Positions 7,996 to 16,065 of a DNA stretch of 39,565 nt are shown one piece after another. The notes under the pieces were generated by a model. It saw only the letters and a program-made list of their open reading frames with translations. It was not told where the DNA came from and searched no databases. Made by a program: the position numbers and the translations under genes. The number at the start of each line of letters is the position of its first letter. Within the stretch, counting starts at the first letter, position 1. Source of the stretch: JBCBTD01 sp039818825 (GTDB lineage: Bacteria; Pseudomonadota; Alphaproteobacteria; Geminicoccales; Geminicoccaceae); assembly GCA_039818825.1 (NCBI GenBank), contig JBCBTD010000040.1, forward strand, positions 1 through 39,565, written 5' to 3'.

Positions 7996-9179
7996 GGCAG
8001 CAGCTCTTCGGCCGGCACGAAGACCTCGATCCGCCGATCGAGGCTGCGCAGGCCGTGGCGCCCGATCGAGCGGTTCCTGGTGGAGCAGCGGCGCGCCAGG
8101 TGCTCCGAAAGCACCAGCGGTTCGCCGAGATTGCGGCCGAGTTCCTGCAGCCGGGCGGCGAGGTTGACGGCGGGCCCGATGACGGTGAAGTCGAGCCGGG
8201 TGGGCGTGCCGACATTGCCGTAGGCAACCTCACCCCAGTGCAACGCCAGACCGCAGGCGATCGGCGGCTCGCCAGCTTCCCGGAGATCCTCGTTGAGCAG
8301 TACGAGATCGGCGAACCCCTGGCGCGCCGCCGCCACCGCACGGTCGGCAGCATCGGCATGATCGGCGGCAACGAACACCGCCAGCATCGCGTCGCCCATG
8401 AACTTCAGGATCTCGCCCCCGGCGGCGACGAGCGGCTCGCCAAAGGTCTCGAAGAAGGCGTTGAGCCGCCGGATGACGGCCGCCTGCGGCGCGTGCTCGG
8501 CATAAATGCTCGACCCGCGCAGATCGATGAAACCAACGGCCGCTTCGACGTGCTCGACACCGCCGCGATCGATGCGCCCCTCGAGCACGCGTGCGCCGGT
8601 TCGCTCGCCGAGATACGTCTCCATCAGGGTGCGCATGATGCGGCGGGTGATCCGCACCTCCGCGGCCATCGCGAACACTGGGCGCACGCCGTCGATCAGC
8701 ATCAATTCCTCGGTGTGCCAACCACCCGGCCGACGGGTCGTCCAGCTCGACGCGATCCGTTGCCCGTTCGACAGCACCAGCGGCAACGCGGCGTAGTCGG
8801 TGAAGCCGTCGGCACTCAGCTCGGCATAGATGGGGAACGTGCCGTCGAGCATGTCGGCGCCGAGGTCGAGGCGCTGACGCAAGCCCTCGGCTCCCTCGTA
8901 GAGCGCGCGCACGGGACTGTTGAGGAAAGCCGGCTGGTTGAAGATCGGACCGGTCACACGCCGCAGTTCCGCCGTGTTCATGCCGGGCGCCCACAGAAAC
9001 CGGGCGGCCTGAAACTGCGGGTGGAGCGTTCGTAGATGCATGGTCGCCCGCTCCAAAGGCAGGCCCATGGCCACCAGGCGCTTGCACAGCTCGGCGAAGA
9101 GGTCGTCGAGGAAGCGGATCGACGCTCCGTCGCCGGTCAGCCACTCGACCAGTTCCTGGCGCAGGCCGTCGACGTCCAT
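7992..9179 (-). CDS. Class III adenylate/guanylate cyclase
   Basis: A 395-residue cytosolic nucleotide cyclase. The catalytic domain is about residues 205-365: VGFIDLRGSS carries metal ligand Asp219, ILKFMGDAML carries Lys259 and second metal ligand Asp263, and LDFTVIGPAVNLAARL carries Thr332, Asn339 and Arg343. Lys plus Thr at the base-selecting positions fits the class IIIb set, usually adenylate cyclases, so cAMP is the likely product. The N-terminal 200 residues are soluble and largely helical, ending in an EVRITRRIMRTLMETYLGERTGARVLEG linker; part of this resembles the N-terminal region seen in other bacterial adenylate/guanylate cyclases. Its ATG overlaps the stop of the upstream cyclic-nucleotide-binding gene by one base (TGATG), which strongly suggests coupled synthesis and related function. 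Confidence 0.9.
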   Translation of the reverse strand: MDVDGLRQELVEWLTGDGASIRFLDDLFAELCKRLVAMGLPLERATMHLRTLHPQFQAARFLWAPGMNTAELRRVTGPIFNQPAFLNSPVRALYEGAEGLRQRLDLGADMLDGTFPIYAELSADGFTDYAALPLVLSNGQRIASSWTTRRPGGWHTEELMLIDGVRPVFAMAAEVRITRRIMRTLMETYLGERTGARVLEGRIDRGGVEHVEAAVGFIDLRGSSIYAEHAPQAAVIRRLNAFFETFGEPLVAAGGEILKFMGDAMLAVFVAADHADAADRAVAAARQGFADLVLLNEDLREAGEPPIACGLALHWGEVAYGNVGTPTRLDFTVIGPAVNLAARLQELGRNLGEPLVLSEHLARRCSTRNRSIGRHGLRSLDRRIEVFVPAEELLP

Positions 9180-9643
9180 CAGCCCTCCGGGGCGGCCAGC
9201 CGGCTGCGGACCTCGGTCAACTGTTGCGTGGTGTTGTGCAAACGGGCGGCGAGTTCGGCCATGATCTCTACGGCGACTTGCGGAAACTGCGTGACCAGAT
9301 GGAAGAAGCTGTCCTTGGCGATGCGCAGGGTGACGAGGTCGCTCAGCGCCTTGACCGAGGCGGTCCTTGGCACGTCGCAGAGGATCGCGATCTCACCAAC
9401 CATGTCGTTGGTCCCCACGGTGGCGACTTGGACGGCACCATTCGGGCTATCGACCAGCACCGCAGCCTCGCCGTCGAGGATGATGTAGGCCGCATCGCCG
9501 ATGTCGCCCTGGTGGAACAACTCGTCACCACGCATGTAGGTGAGCCGTTCGCTCGTGAATGCCAACAGCTTGAGCTTGGCCGGTTCGATCTTGGCGAACA
9601 ACGGAATGCTCTGCAGCGCCTGCACGTCCTTGCTCAAACTCAT
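9179..9643 (-). CDS. Stand-alone cyclic-nucleotide-binding domain protein
   Basis: A 154-residue protein that is almost only a CRP/PKA-type cyclic-nucleotide-binding domain. The beta-roll core is at residues 30-75 (YMRGDELFHQGDIGDAAYIIL), and the phosphate-binding cassette VGEIAILCDVPRTASV supplies Gly83, Glu84, Arg93 and Thr94, the residues that hold ribose and phosphate. After the domain there is only a helical tail (FPQVAVEIMAELAARLHNTTQQLTEVRSRL); no helix-turn-helix or catalytic domain is attached, so it is not a CRP-like DNA-binding regulator. It lies between the ABC exporter gene (24-base gap) and the cyclase gene (1-base overlap), which makes it the likely reader of the cyclic nucleotide made by its neighbour. 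What it then touches is not visible; the ABC protein is the natural candidate. Confidence 0.88.
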   Translation of the reverse strand: MSLSKDVQALQSIPLFAKIEPAKLKLLAFTSERLTYMRGDELFHQGDIGDAAYIILDGEAAVLVDSPNGAVQVATVGTNDMVGEIAILCDVPRTASVKALSDLVTLRIAKDSFFHLVTQFPQVAVEIMAELAARLHNTTQQLTEVRSRLAAPEG

Positions 9644-9667
9644 GCCGCACGGCCCCCCTCGTCGCCG

Positions 9668-12292
9668 TCAATCCGCTGCATCGCGATCGTCCTCCCCCAT
9701 GACTTCCGCCGGCGGCCCGACCGCCACGAGCCGACCACGATCTAGACGCAGGACGAGGTCGAATTCGTCCGCCCAGCCAGGCTGCTGGTGCGCCCACAGC
9801 ACCGTGCGTCCGGCCATGGCTCTCAGGACGGCATCGCGCAGACGCTCCTGCTCGGCGCGATCGAAAGCGGCAAGCGCGTCGTCGAGTAGTAGAAGGTCGG
9901 GACGCCGCAGCAGCGCCCGGCCGAGCGCCAGACGCTGCCGCTGGGTCAACGACAAGCGGACACCACCGACCCCGACCTCGGCATCGAGGCCTGCAGCGAC
10001 GATGGCCGCACGAAGATCGAGTTCGTCGATCACCGCCGTCAGCATCGTCGCGACCCTGGCCTGCGCATTCGCTTGGCCGTGAGCGATCCGACCGAACAGG
10101 ATGTTGTCCTGGACGCTGGCACCACGGTTGAACGCGCCCGGATCGAAAAACGCGATCTTGTCCGCCTCGGTCGCCGGCAACTCCTCGCGCAGCCGTTTGC
10201 GCGCCGTCAGAAGTCGCGCCTGCAGCGCGTCGTCGATCAAGTCCAGCCGGTGGCGTGCCGGGATGAGCTTCATCGGCAACGCCAGCAAGCGCTGGCGGTC
10301 CGCCTTGTCCGACAGCGACGGGATCTGCTCGGCCGCCAACCGGCCGACCAGCGCCCGATACTCCGGCAGATCGTCGGCACTGATGAAGCTGAACTGCCGG
10401 AAGTACTCGTGATCTGGCGGCAGATCGGCAAACAGCTCGACCATCGTCGCGGCTAGCTCGTAGCCGACTTGCCGCAGCGCGACGTCGAGCCCGTCCGCCT
10501 CCAGCACCCGCAGCACGAACGCGTTCTGGGACAGAAGCTCGATGTCGAAGCTCGAGTCGAGCGGCGTTCCGAAGAGCAGATTGGCCGCGACGGTGGCGTT
10601 GGCGTTGTACCGCTCGGGGTCGAACCGCTCGACCAAACGCGCGAGCCCGGGGTCGGCGTCGAGACGGTCGGCGAGGGCCGCACGCGCTTCCAAAATCCGC
10701 TCCGCCAACGCCGGCGCCCGATCAGGGTCGAGCGCACCTCGCAGACCAATCGTGAACGCCTCGCCGTCGAGACCGATCGCCTCGACGACCGCCGTCAGCC
10801 GGACCTCCAGGCCCGCCGTATCTTCGACCCCTGCCGCGCCGTAGTCGATCCACTCGGCTTGGCCGTCGAACGGCGAGTTGCCGGATGCCAGCGCCTCGAT
10901 CTGGTCGCGCGCAGTGCGCGTGACGTCCTCGGGCGGCCGTCGCTTCAAGCCGAAGACGAGGTTGTCGCGAACCGATCCGGCGAAGATCTGCGCCGGATTG
11001 CCGACATAGGCGACGTAATGGCCGAGCGCACGTGACGGCAGCTTGGAGATGTCCTCCTCGCCAAGCCGGAAGACGCCGCTCCGGGTCTTCCTGAGATTGA
11101 CGAGCGCCTGCAGCAGCGCCTGCTTGTCGGGCCCGGGCGGCCCCAACAATGCCACGTGGGCCGGGAGGGCGATGCTGAAGCTGACCGCGTTGAGGATCGG
11201 CTCGTCGTCCTCGATGATCGTTGCGCCGAGCGCGTCCAACGGCCCCCCTACCGGAATGACCGATGGCGTCGCGGTGGTCACGTCCTCCACCGGGGCCAAC
11301 CCCGGCGGCTCGAACTGCGCCATCACCTGCTCGTACTTGATCTGTGTGTCCCACAGCATCTGATAGTAAGCGAGTAGCTCCTTCCACGGTGCCGATAGCT
11401 TTTCGTGCGCCGACAGGATCGCCAGGATCGCCCCGATCGTCAGCTCGCCTTGCAACACCAAATAACCACCGATGGAGTAGAACAAGAATGGCGCCAACTG
11501 TGCCAGAAAATTGTTGATGAACTTTATCAAAAACTTCTTTTTGTAGATGCTCAGGCGAATGAAGAAGACTTTGCCGAGTTCATCGGAAAAACGGGCCTCT
11601 TCGTAGGCATCGGCGGCGTTGGTGCGGATGTCGACGACGCCGGCGGCGGTTTCGCCGATGCGTTCGGCCAGCACTCGGACTTGCCGCACGCGCTGTCGGC
11701 CAAGTTCGTTCACTTGGCGCTGCAGCTTCGGAATGATGTAGATCTGGAACGGATAGAGGATGATGGCCGCTAGGCCCATCAGCGGATTCTGCAAGAACAT
11801 GAACGTCAGGATCGTCAGCAGCATCCCGCCCTGGTAGGCCGGCAGCGAGTAGGCGTCGCCGACGAAGCCACCCAGCGGCTCGACTTCGGCATTGATCATC
11901 TGCACCAGCTGACCCTGGCTCATCACCCGGAAGTGCGCTGGTGGGAAGCGGAGGATGCGGGTGTAGAGATCGAAACGCATCCGGCGCAAGGTGCGCTCGC
12001 CGACGATTCCTTTGTAGACGTTGATCCAGTATTTGAAGCCGCCGTTGACCAGCACCAACGCGAGAAAACAAAGACATAGCGCCCAAAGATAATCGAGCCG
12101 GCTCAACTCGACGCCGAAGAACTCGCGCGGCCCGGTGCCGCTGCCGAGAGCGTCGTCGACGATGGTCTTCGGTAGATCGACGGAAAGGTAGAAGAACGGC
12201 AGCGAGCACAAGGTGACCGCAAGGACCACCAGCTGCTGACGCCAACTGTGGGCGCGAACGTAGCCGAACAGTGTCGGGGACATGGTCGCCAC
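9668..12292 (-). CDS. ABC exporter-like protein with degenerate, expanded ATPase domain
   Basis: An 874-residue fused membrane/ATPase protein. Residues 1-330 are a type I exporter membrane domain with about six helices and the coupling segment RFPPAHFRVMSQGQLVQMIN. From about 350 an ABC domain begins, but its motifs are abnormal. Walker A reads GPPGPDKQA (384-392: Lys390 kept, no Ser/Thr after it). The Q-loop reads YVGNPAQIF, with Asn at the Gln position. The signature reads LSLTQ (780-784) instead of LSGGQ. Walker B ends Asp804-Asp805, lacking the catalytic Glu. His835 of the switch remains. About 280 extra residues sit between the Q-loop and the signature, and a V-x-x-N-[LI]-x-F-G motif appears three times (441-448, 568-575 and 727-734). 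Start is GTG 12292 or ATG 12283. It follows the zinc-finger gene by 12 bases and precedes the cyclic-nucleotide-binding gene. It may bind ATP but hydrolyse it poorly; substrate unknown. Confidence 0.85.
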   Translation of the reverse strand: MATMSPTLFGYVRAHSWRQQLVVLAVTLCSLPFFYLSVDLPKTIVDDALGSGTGPREFFGVELSRLDYLWALCLCFLALVLVNGGFKYWINVYKGIVGERTLRRMRFDLYTRILRFPPAHFRVMSQGQLVQMINAEVEPLGGFVGDAYSLPAYQGGMLLTILTFMFLQNPLMGLAAIILYPFQIYIIPKLQRQVNELGRQRVRQVRVLAERIGETAAGVVDIRTNAADAYEEARFSDELGKVFFIRLSIYKKKFLIKFINNFLAQLAPFLFYSIGGYLVLQGELTIGAILAILSAHEKLSAPWKELLAYYQMLWDTQIKYEQVMAQFEPPGLAPVEDVTTATPSVIPVGGPLDALGATIIEDDEPILNAVSFSIALPAHVALLGPPGPDKQALLQALVNLRKTRSGVFRLGEEDISKLPSRALGHYVAYVGNPAQIFAGSVRDNLVFGLKRRPPEDVTRTARDQIEALASGNSPFDGQAEWIDYGAAGVEDTAGLEVRLTAVVEAIGLDGEAFTIGLRGALDPDRAPALAERILEARAALADRLDADPGLARLVERFDPERYNANATVAANLLFGTPLDSSFDIELLSQNAFVLRVLEADGLDVALRQVGYELAATMVELFADLPPDHEYFRQFSFISADDLPEYRALVGRLAAEQIPSLSDKADRQRLLALPMKLIPARHRLDLIDDALQARLLTARKRLREELPATEADKIAFFDPGAFNRGASVQDNILFGRIAHGQANAQARVATMLTAVIDELDLRAAIVAAGLDAEVGVGGVRLSLTQRQRLALGRALLRRPDLLLLDDALAAFDRAEQERLRDAVLRAMAGRTVLWAHQQPGWADEFDLVLRLDRGRLVAVGPPAEVMGEDDRDAAD

Positions 12293-12304
12293 GCCCGCAG
12301 CCGA

Positions 12305-12544
12305 TCAGGCGGCGCGCGATCCCTGGGGCTGGCCGCGCTCGCGCACCATGGCCGCCTCGGGATGATCGACGCTGAGGTAGCGGCGACCGCAATACTTGCA
12401 AACCACCTCGCCCGTGCGGCCGAGCGTCATGTACTCCACCGGATGGCCGAGCGCGCCGCCGCCGCCGTCGCAAGCGACGTGGCGCGACGAAGTCAGCACC
12501 ACCTCGCGGTCGTCAACCAGAAAGAACTCTTCCGTCCCAGCCAT
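12305..12544 (-). CDS. NDUFS6-like (zf-CHCC) zinc-finger protein
   Basis: A 79-residue protein of the CHCC zinc-finger type related to the C-terminal part of complex I accessory subunit NDUFS6, commonly found as a small free-standing protein in Alphaproteobacteria. Likely zinc ligands are Cys25, His34, Cys49 and Cys52 (ACDGGGGALGHP and VCKYCGRRY). The start at 12544 is chosen because GGGGAAG sits just upstream; an ATG at 12559 would put that ribosome site inside the gene. It is the first gene on the minus strand, 12 bases before the ABC exporter gene, and lies back to back with the ABC-2 ATPase gene. Whether it belongs functionally to the downstream second-messenger operon or only shares its promoter cannot be decided here. 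Confidence 0.82.
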   Translation of the reverse strand: MAGTEEFFLVDDREVVLTSSRHVACDGGGGALGHPVEYMTLGRTGEVVCKYCGRRYLSVDHPEAAMVRERGQPQGSRAA

Positions 12545-12638
12545 CTTGCACTTCCCCAAACGGCACGGCCAAGTCTACCCCATGCGGGCTTGGCCACAAG
12601 CCGGGCGGCGAAACATACCGAAAACGAGGTTCCCGGCC

Positions 12639-13583
12639 ATGGCCGACCCGCTGCCGGCGGCGCTGCGCCTGCACAACGTCCAGAAGACCTACCGCGGTCG
12701 CCGTGGCCAGTCGGACAAGTTGGCCCTGAGCGGGATCGATCTCGAAGTGCCGCGAGGCTGCGTGTTCGGCCTGCTCGGGCCGAACGGCGCTGGCAAGTCG
12801 ACACTCATCAACATCGTTGCCGGTCTGGTGACGAAGACCTCGGGCGCCATCGAAATCTGCGGGATCGATCCGGACCGCAACCCGCGTCGCGCGCGCCGCG
12901 CCATCGGTGTCGTACCGCAGGAACTCAATCTGGACGCGTTTTTCACGCCGCGTGAGGCGCTGGATTTCCAGGCTGGCCTGTACGGCGTGCCACGGCGGGC
13001 GCGGCGGACGGGTGAAATTCTGGAGAAGGTCGGCTTGGCCGACAAGGCCGACGCCTACTCACGCTCACTCTCGGGCGGGATGCGCCGGCGCCTCTTGATC
13101 GCGAAGGCGCTGGTGCACGACCCCGAGGTGGTGATCCTCGACGAGCCGACCGCGGGCGTCGACGTCGAACTGCGCCGCCAGCTTTGGGACTATGTCGGCG
13201 AAATGCATGGCCGCGGTAAGACGATCGTGCTGACCACCCACTATCTGGAAGAAGCTGAAGCGCTGTGCGACGTCATCGCCATCATCGACGACGGCCGCGT
13301 GGTTGCCTGCGAAGCGAAAGACGATCTACTTCGCCGGCTGGACTCGAAAACGCTCACGTTGACCTTGGCCGACGGCCTCGAACGTCTGCCGCCGGCGCTC
13401 GCTGCGATCGGCGGACGGCTGGACGAAGCGGGACGCGTCGTCGTCGACTACCGCCCGAGCCATCTCGACGCGGGCGCCATCCTCGATGCCGTCCGCGGCG
13501 CCGGGCTGACGATCCGCGATCTGAACACCGCTGAGGCTGATCTGGAGCAGGTGTTCGTCCGCCTGACCGGCCGTGGACGTTGA
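12639..13583 (+). CDS. ABC-2 type ATP-binding protein
   Basis: A 314-residue cytosolic ATPase of the DrrA/NodI/YadG class that energises ABC-2 exporters. All motifs are intact: Walker A GPNGAGKST near residues 48-56, Q-loop VVPQELNLD, signature LSGGMRRRL, Walker B VVILDEPTAGVD and switch His in LTTHYLEEAE. The C-terminal extension ending DLNTAEADLEQVFVRLTGRGR is typical of this class. ATG 12639 is preferred, with GAGG about 10 bases before it. The partner permease, normally the next gene, is absent: tRNA-Arg follows, then an unrelated channel gene. It is divergent from the zinc-finger gene. The intact motifs contrast with the degenerate ABC protein next door. Confidence 0.92.
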   Translation: MADPLPAALRLHNVQKTYRGRRGQSDKLALSGIDLEVPRGCVFGLLGPNGAGKSTLINIVAGLVTKTSGAIEICGIDPDRNPRRARRAIGVVPQELNLDAFFTPREALDFQAGLYGVPRRARRTGEILEKVGLADKADAYSRSLSGGMRRRLLIAKALVHDPEVVILDEPTAGVDVELRRQLWDYVGEMHGRGKTIVLTTHYLEEAEALCDVIAIIDDGRVVACEAKDDLLRRLDSKTLTLTLADGLERLPPALAAIGGRLDEAGRVVVDYRPSHLDAGAILDAVRGAGLTIRDLNTAEADLEQVFVRLTGRGR

Positions 13584-13602
13584 CGTGGCGGCGCAAAATG
13601 CT

Positions 13603-13631
13603 TTGGCCTGAGCCGGTGCTCGGGGTATAGA
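13603..13631 (+). promoter_or_regulatory. Putative sigma-70 promoter of tRNA-Arg
   Basis: TTGGCC at 13603-13608 and TATAGA at 13626-13631 are separated by exactly 17 bases. Transcription would start about 7-8 bases before the mature tRNA at 13646. The fit to the consensus is good at both hexamers for a stable-RNA gene. Confidence 0.55.
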
Positions 13632-13645
13632 GCCGCTCCCCTCGC

Positions 13646-13721
13646 GCGCCCGTAGCTCAGGGGATAGAGCGTTGGTCTCCGGAACCAAAGGTCAGAGGTT
13701 CGAATCCTCTCGGGCGCACCA
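13646..13721 (+). tRNA. tRNA-Arg (anticodon CCG)
   Basis: A complete 76-base cloverleaf: acceptor GCGCCCG pairs with CGGGCGC, D-stem GCTC/GAGC, anticodon stem TTGGT/ACCAA around loop CTCCGGA giving anticodon CCG (reads CGG), and T-stem AGAGG/CCTCT around TTCGAAT. The terminal CCA is encoded (13719-13721). Confidence 0.97.
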
Positions 13722-13817
13722 CTTCTCGTCGCTGACAATTGGCAGTGTCGCCTTTACCGCCCGTGAGAAATGGCGTAGCCACTCCTCGTGTATTCAAAAA
13801 TGAACGAAGGTCGAGCC

Positions 13818-15941
13818 GTGCTACGTTGGCTAATCATCGTGATCGCCGTGCTTGGCGTCACGACCACCGTCATGGCCGAGGATACGACCTCGAGCGGCAT
13901 CACGGTAACCCTGCCGGCAGACCTCGATCCGGCCGTCCGCGACGACGTTCTCGATGCCCTTGCCGACGCGGGCGCGGGTGTCGCCGAAGTCCCAGCGGCG
14001 AGCAGCGAAGTCGGGTGGCAACAACGCTACGCCGAGAGCCTGGACGCCGCGGTAACGGCGACGGCGACCTTGGGCGAACGGCTCGAGGTCTACTGGATCA
14101 ACGTTGGCGGTTTCGCGGGCTGTGCGGCCGTTGCCGCGGCGCTGCTCGCCGGCCTGATCGGCTGGGCGATGGCGCAACGGTATCTGGCGCCGCCCGCCGT
14201 GGCCGCTGGAACGATGCCGCCCTTCCGCCAGCGCGTCCGCTCGGCTTCACGTGCGGCAGGCGCCGATGCGGCGGGCATCGTCGCGTTCCTGGCGATCAGT
14301 TTCGTCGTCGGCTACGTCGTGCTGCCGCAAGAGCCGCCCGCGGGACGTCTCACGGTCTCCGGTATCGCCCAGATCCTCACGGTCGCGCTGGTGATGGTCG
14401 CGATCGCGCGCGCTTTGGCGAGCCCGTCCAACGTCGGTGCCCGGCTTGCGCCGCTGACGGACGCCGAAGCGCGCCTGGTCTGGCGAGTGGTGCTGATCGT
14501 GATCGTGCTGCCGCTCCCCATCTCGGTGTTCCGCGCCGTCGTCGTCGCCGTCGCGCCGGAGCCGGCCGCCGCCGTCTTGACCGTGATCGCCGCCGAGACC
14601 GTCATGACGTGTCTGCGCATCTGGGCGTTCTGGGTGTTGCGCAAGCCGATGCAGGCATTGCTCGAGCACACTTTCGGCAACGGCCGCGGCGCCAAACAGC
14701 CGGCGCTCATCGGCTGGTTCGCGACCTGGTGGTTCGCCGTCTTCTCGATGCTGGCGCTGTTGCGCTTGCTGTCCGTGATCACCGGGCAATTGGAGGGCGA
14801 CGCGATCGGGTCAGCTGCCGATTTCTCGTTCACCGTGATCGTCTTGCTGCCCTTCGTCGTGGGCGGCGTCGGCGCTTGGTTCGACGACCGCACGCCGGAT
14901 GACGCCGCGACCGAGGCCGGCACGACCATGAACCGCACCGTAAAGGCGCTCGCCCAAGGCGCGGTGGTCGTCGTGGGCGTTGTCTTCGTCTTGCGAACCT
15001 GGGGCATCGATCCGTTCGCCGGCAGCGATGGCGACGCCATCGACTACTTGGCCGGCGCGCTACTGGAAGCCAGTGCGGCGATCGTCGTCGGTTGGGCCAT
15101 TTGGCGGGGCGTGCAGAACCTGCTCGACCGTCATGCACCCGGTTCCGGTGACGCGGACATGGAAAGCGACGGGATGGGTAAGACCGGCTCGCGCATCGAC
15201 ACCCTCATCCCGGTCTTTCGAAGCGCCGCGCTGGTCGTCATCGTCGTCGTCTCCAGCCTCACGGCGTTGACCGCGATCGGCATCAACATCGGCCCGCTCC
15301 TGGCCGGCGCCGGCGTGATCGGTCTGGCGATCGGCTTCGGCGCGCAGACGATGGTCAAGGACGTGATCACCGGCGTCTTCTATCTGGTCGAGGACGCCTT
15401 TCGCGTCGGCGAGTACATCGAGACCGCCAGCGGCAAAGGCGTCGTCGAGAAGATTTCACTGCGCTCCGTGCGCCTGCGCCACCATCGCGGCCCGGTCTAC
15501 ACCATCCCGTTCGGCGCGATGGGCACCATCCAGAATCACAGCCGTGACTGGGTGAAGATCAAGCTGCTGTTGCGCGTCCCGTTCGACACCGACATCGAGA
15601 AGGTGCGCAAGCTCATCAAGAACGTCGGCATCACGATGATGGAGAACCCGGACATCGCCGAACACATCATTGCGCCCGTGAAGTCGCAAGGCGTGCTCGA
15701 CGTCGACGATTCGGCGATCGTCATCGGCGTGAAGTTCATCTGCAAGCCGGGCGAGCAGTTCGTCATTCGGCGCGAAACCTACTCGCGGATCAAGAAGGCG
15801 TTCGCCGAGAACGGGATCGAGTTCGCGCCGAAGCGCGTGATCGTCGAGGGTGACACCGAGGAGGGCGCCCAGCTGCGGGCCAAAGCGGGCGCCGCGGCGG
15901 CAGCTCACATGGGCGACGCCGGGTTGGACGCGGTGAGCTGA
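13818..15941 (+). CDS. MscS-family mechanosensitive channel with large N-terminal region
   Basis: A 707-residue inner-membrane channel protein that would open under membrane tension to release solutes. The N-terminus looks like a signal peptide (LRWLIIVIAVLGVTTTVMA, cleavage near residue 20), then about 65 periplasmic residues, then many membrane helices. The pore helix and beta-domain entry of MscS are clear near residues 490-530: GPLLAGAGVIGLAIGFGAQ followed by VKDVITGVFYLVEDAFRVGEYIE. The C-terminal third is the cytosolic MscS vestibule (GAMGTIQNHSRDW). I prefer the GTG at 13818, 7 bases after GAAGG, because it places the signal sequence at the N-terminus; longer readings begin at 13788 or 13800. 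By size and layout it is nearer to YbiO/YjeP-type channels than to plain MscS. Confidence 0.9.
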   Translation: MLRWLIIVIAVLGVTTTVMAEDTTSSGITVTLPADLDPAVRDDVLDALADAGAGVAEVPAASSEVGWQQRYAESLDAAVTATATLGERLEVYWINVGGFAGCAAVAAALLAGLIGWAMAQRYLAPPAVAAGTMPPFRQRVRSASRAAGADAAGIVAFLAISFVVGYVVLPQEPPAGRLTVSGIAQILTVALVMVAIARALASPSNVGARLAPLTDAEARLVWRVVLIVIVLPLPISVFRAVVVAVAPEPAAAVLTVIAAETVMTCLRIWAFWVLRKPMQALLEHTFGNGRGAKQPALIGWFATWWFAVFSMLALLRLLSVITGQLEGDAIGSAADFSFTVIVLLPFVVGGVGAWFDDRTPDDAATEAGTTMNRTVKALAQGAVVVVGVVFVLRTWGIDPFAGSDGDAIDYLAGALLEASAAIVVGWAIWRGVQNLLDRHAPGSGDADMESDGMGKTGSRIDTLIPVFRSAALVVIVVVSSLTALTAIGINIGPLLAGAGVIGLAIGFGAQTMVKDVITGVFYLVEDAFRVGEYIETASGKGVVEKISLRSVRLRHHRGPVYTIPFGAMGTIQNHSRDWVKIKLLLRVPFDTDIEKVRKLIKNVGITMMENPDIAEHIIAPVKSQGVLDVDDSAIVIGVKFICKPGEQFVIRRETYSRIKKAFAENGIEFAPKRVIVEGDTEEGAQLRAKAGAAAAAHMGDAGLDAVS

Positions 15942-15956
15942 GGCCGCGCCGCGGCC
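15942..15956 (+). terminator. GC-rich palindrome after the channel gene
   Basis: GGCCGC, GCC and GCGGCC form a 6-bp stem directly after the channel gene's stop. The following bases (GAGATTGCTCGTTTCG) contain only scattered T, so termination here would be weak. Confidence 0.3.
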
Positions 15957-16065
15957 GAGATTGCTCGTTTCGTGATCAAGCGACCCTGGATCGCCGCCGA
16001 CCGAAGGTCTATCCCACCTTGACCGACCGGTGACCAACCGGCGGGACGCGAGGGGAGCGCGCCCG

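Noticed and set aside
7192..9035. Plus-strand frames (7192-8223 and 8055-9035) opposite the FkbM and cyclase genes
   Set aside because: Antisense shadows of genes with complete catalytic motifs.
13448..13738. Minus-strand frame with GAPERIRTSDLWFRRPTLYPLSYG
   Set aside because: This is the known spurious translation of a tRNA antisense strand; it covers tRNA-Arg.
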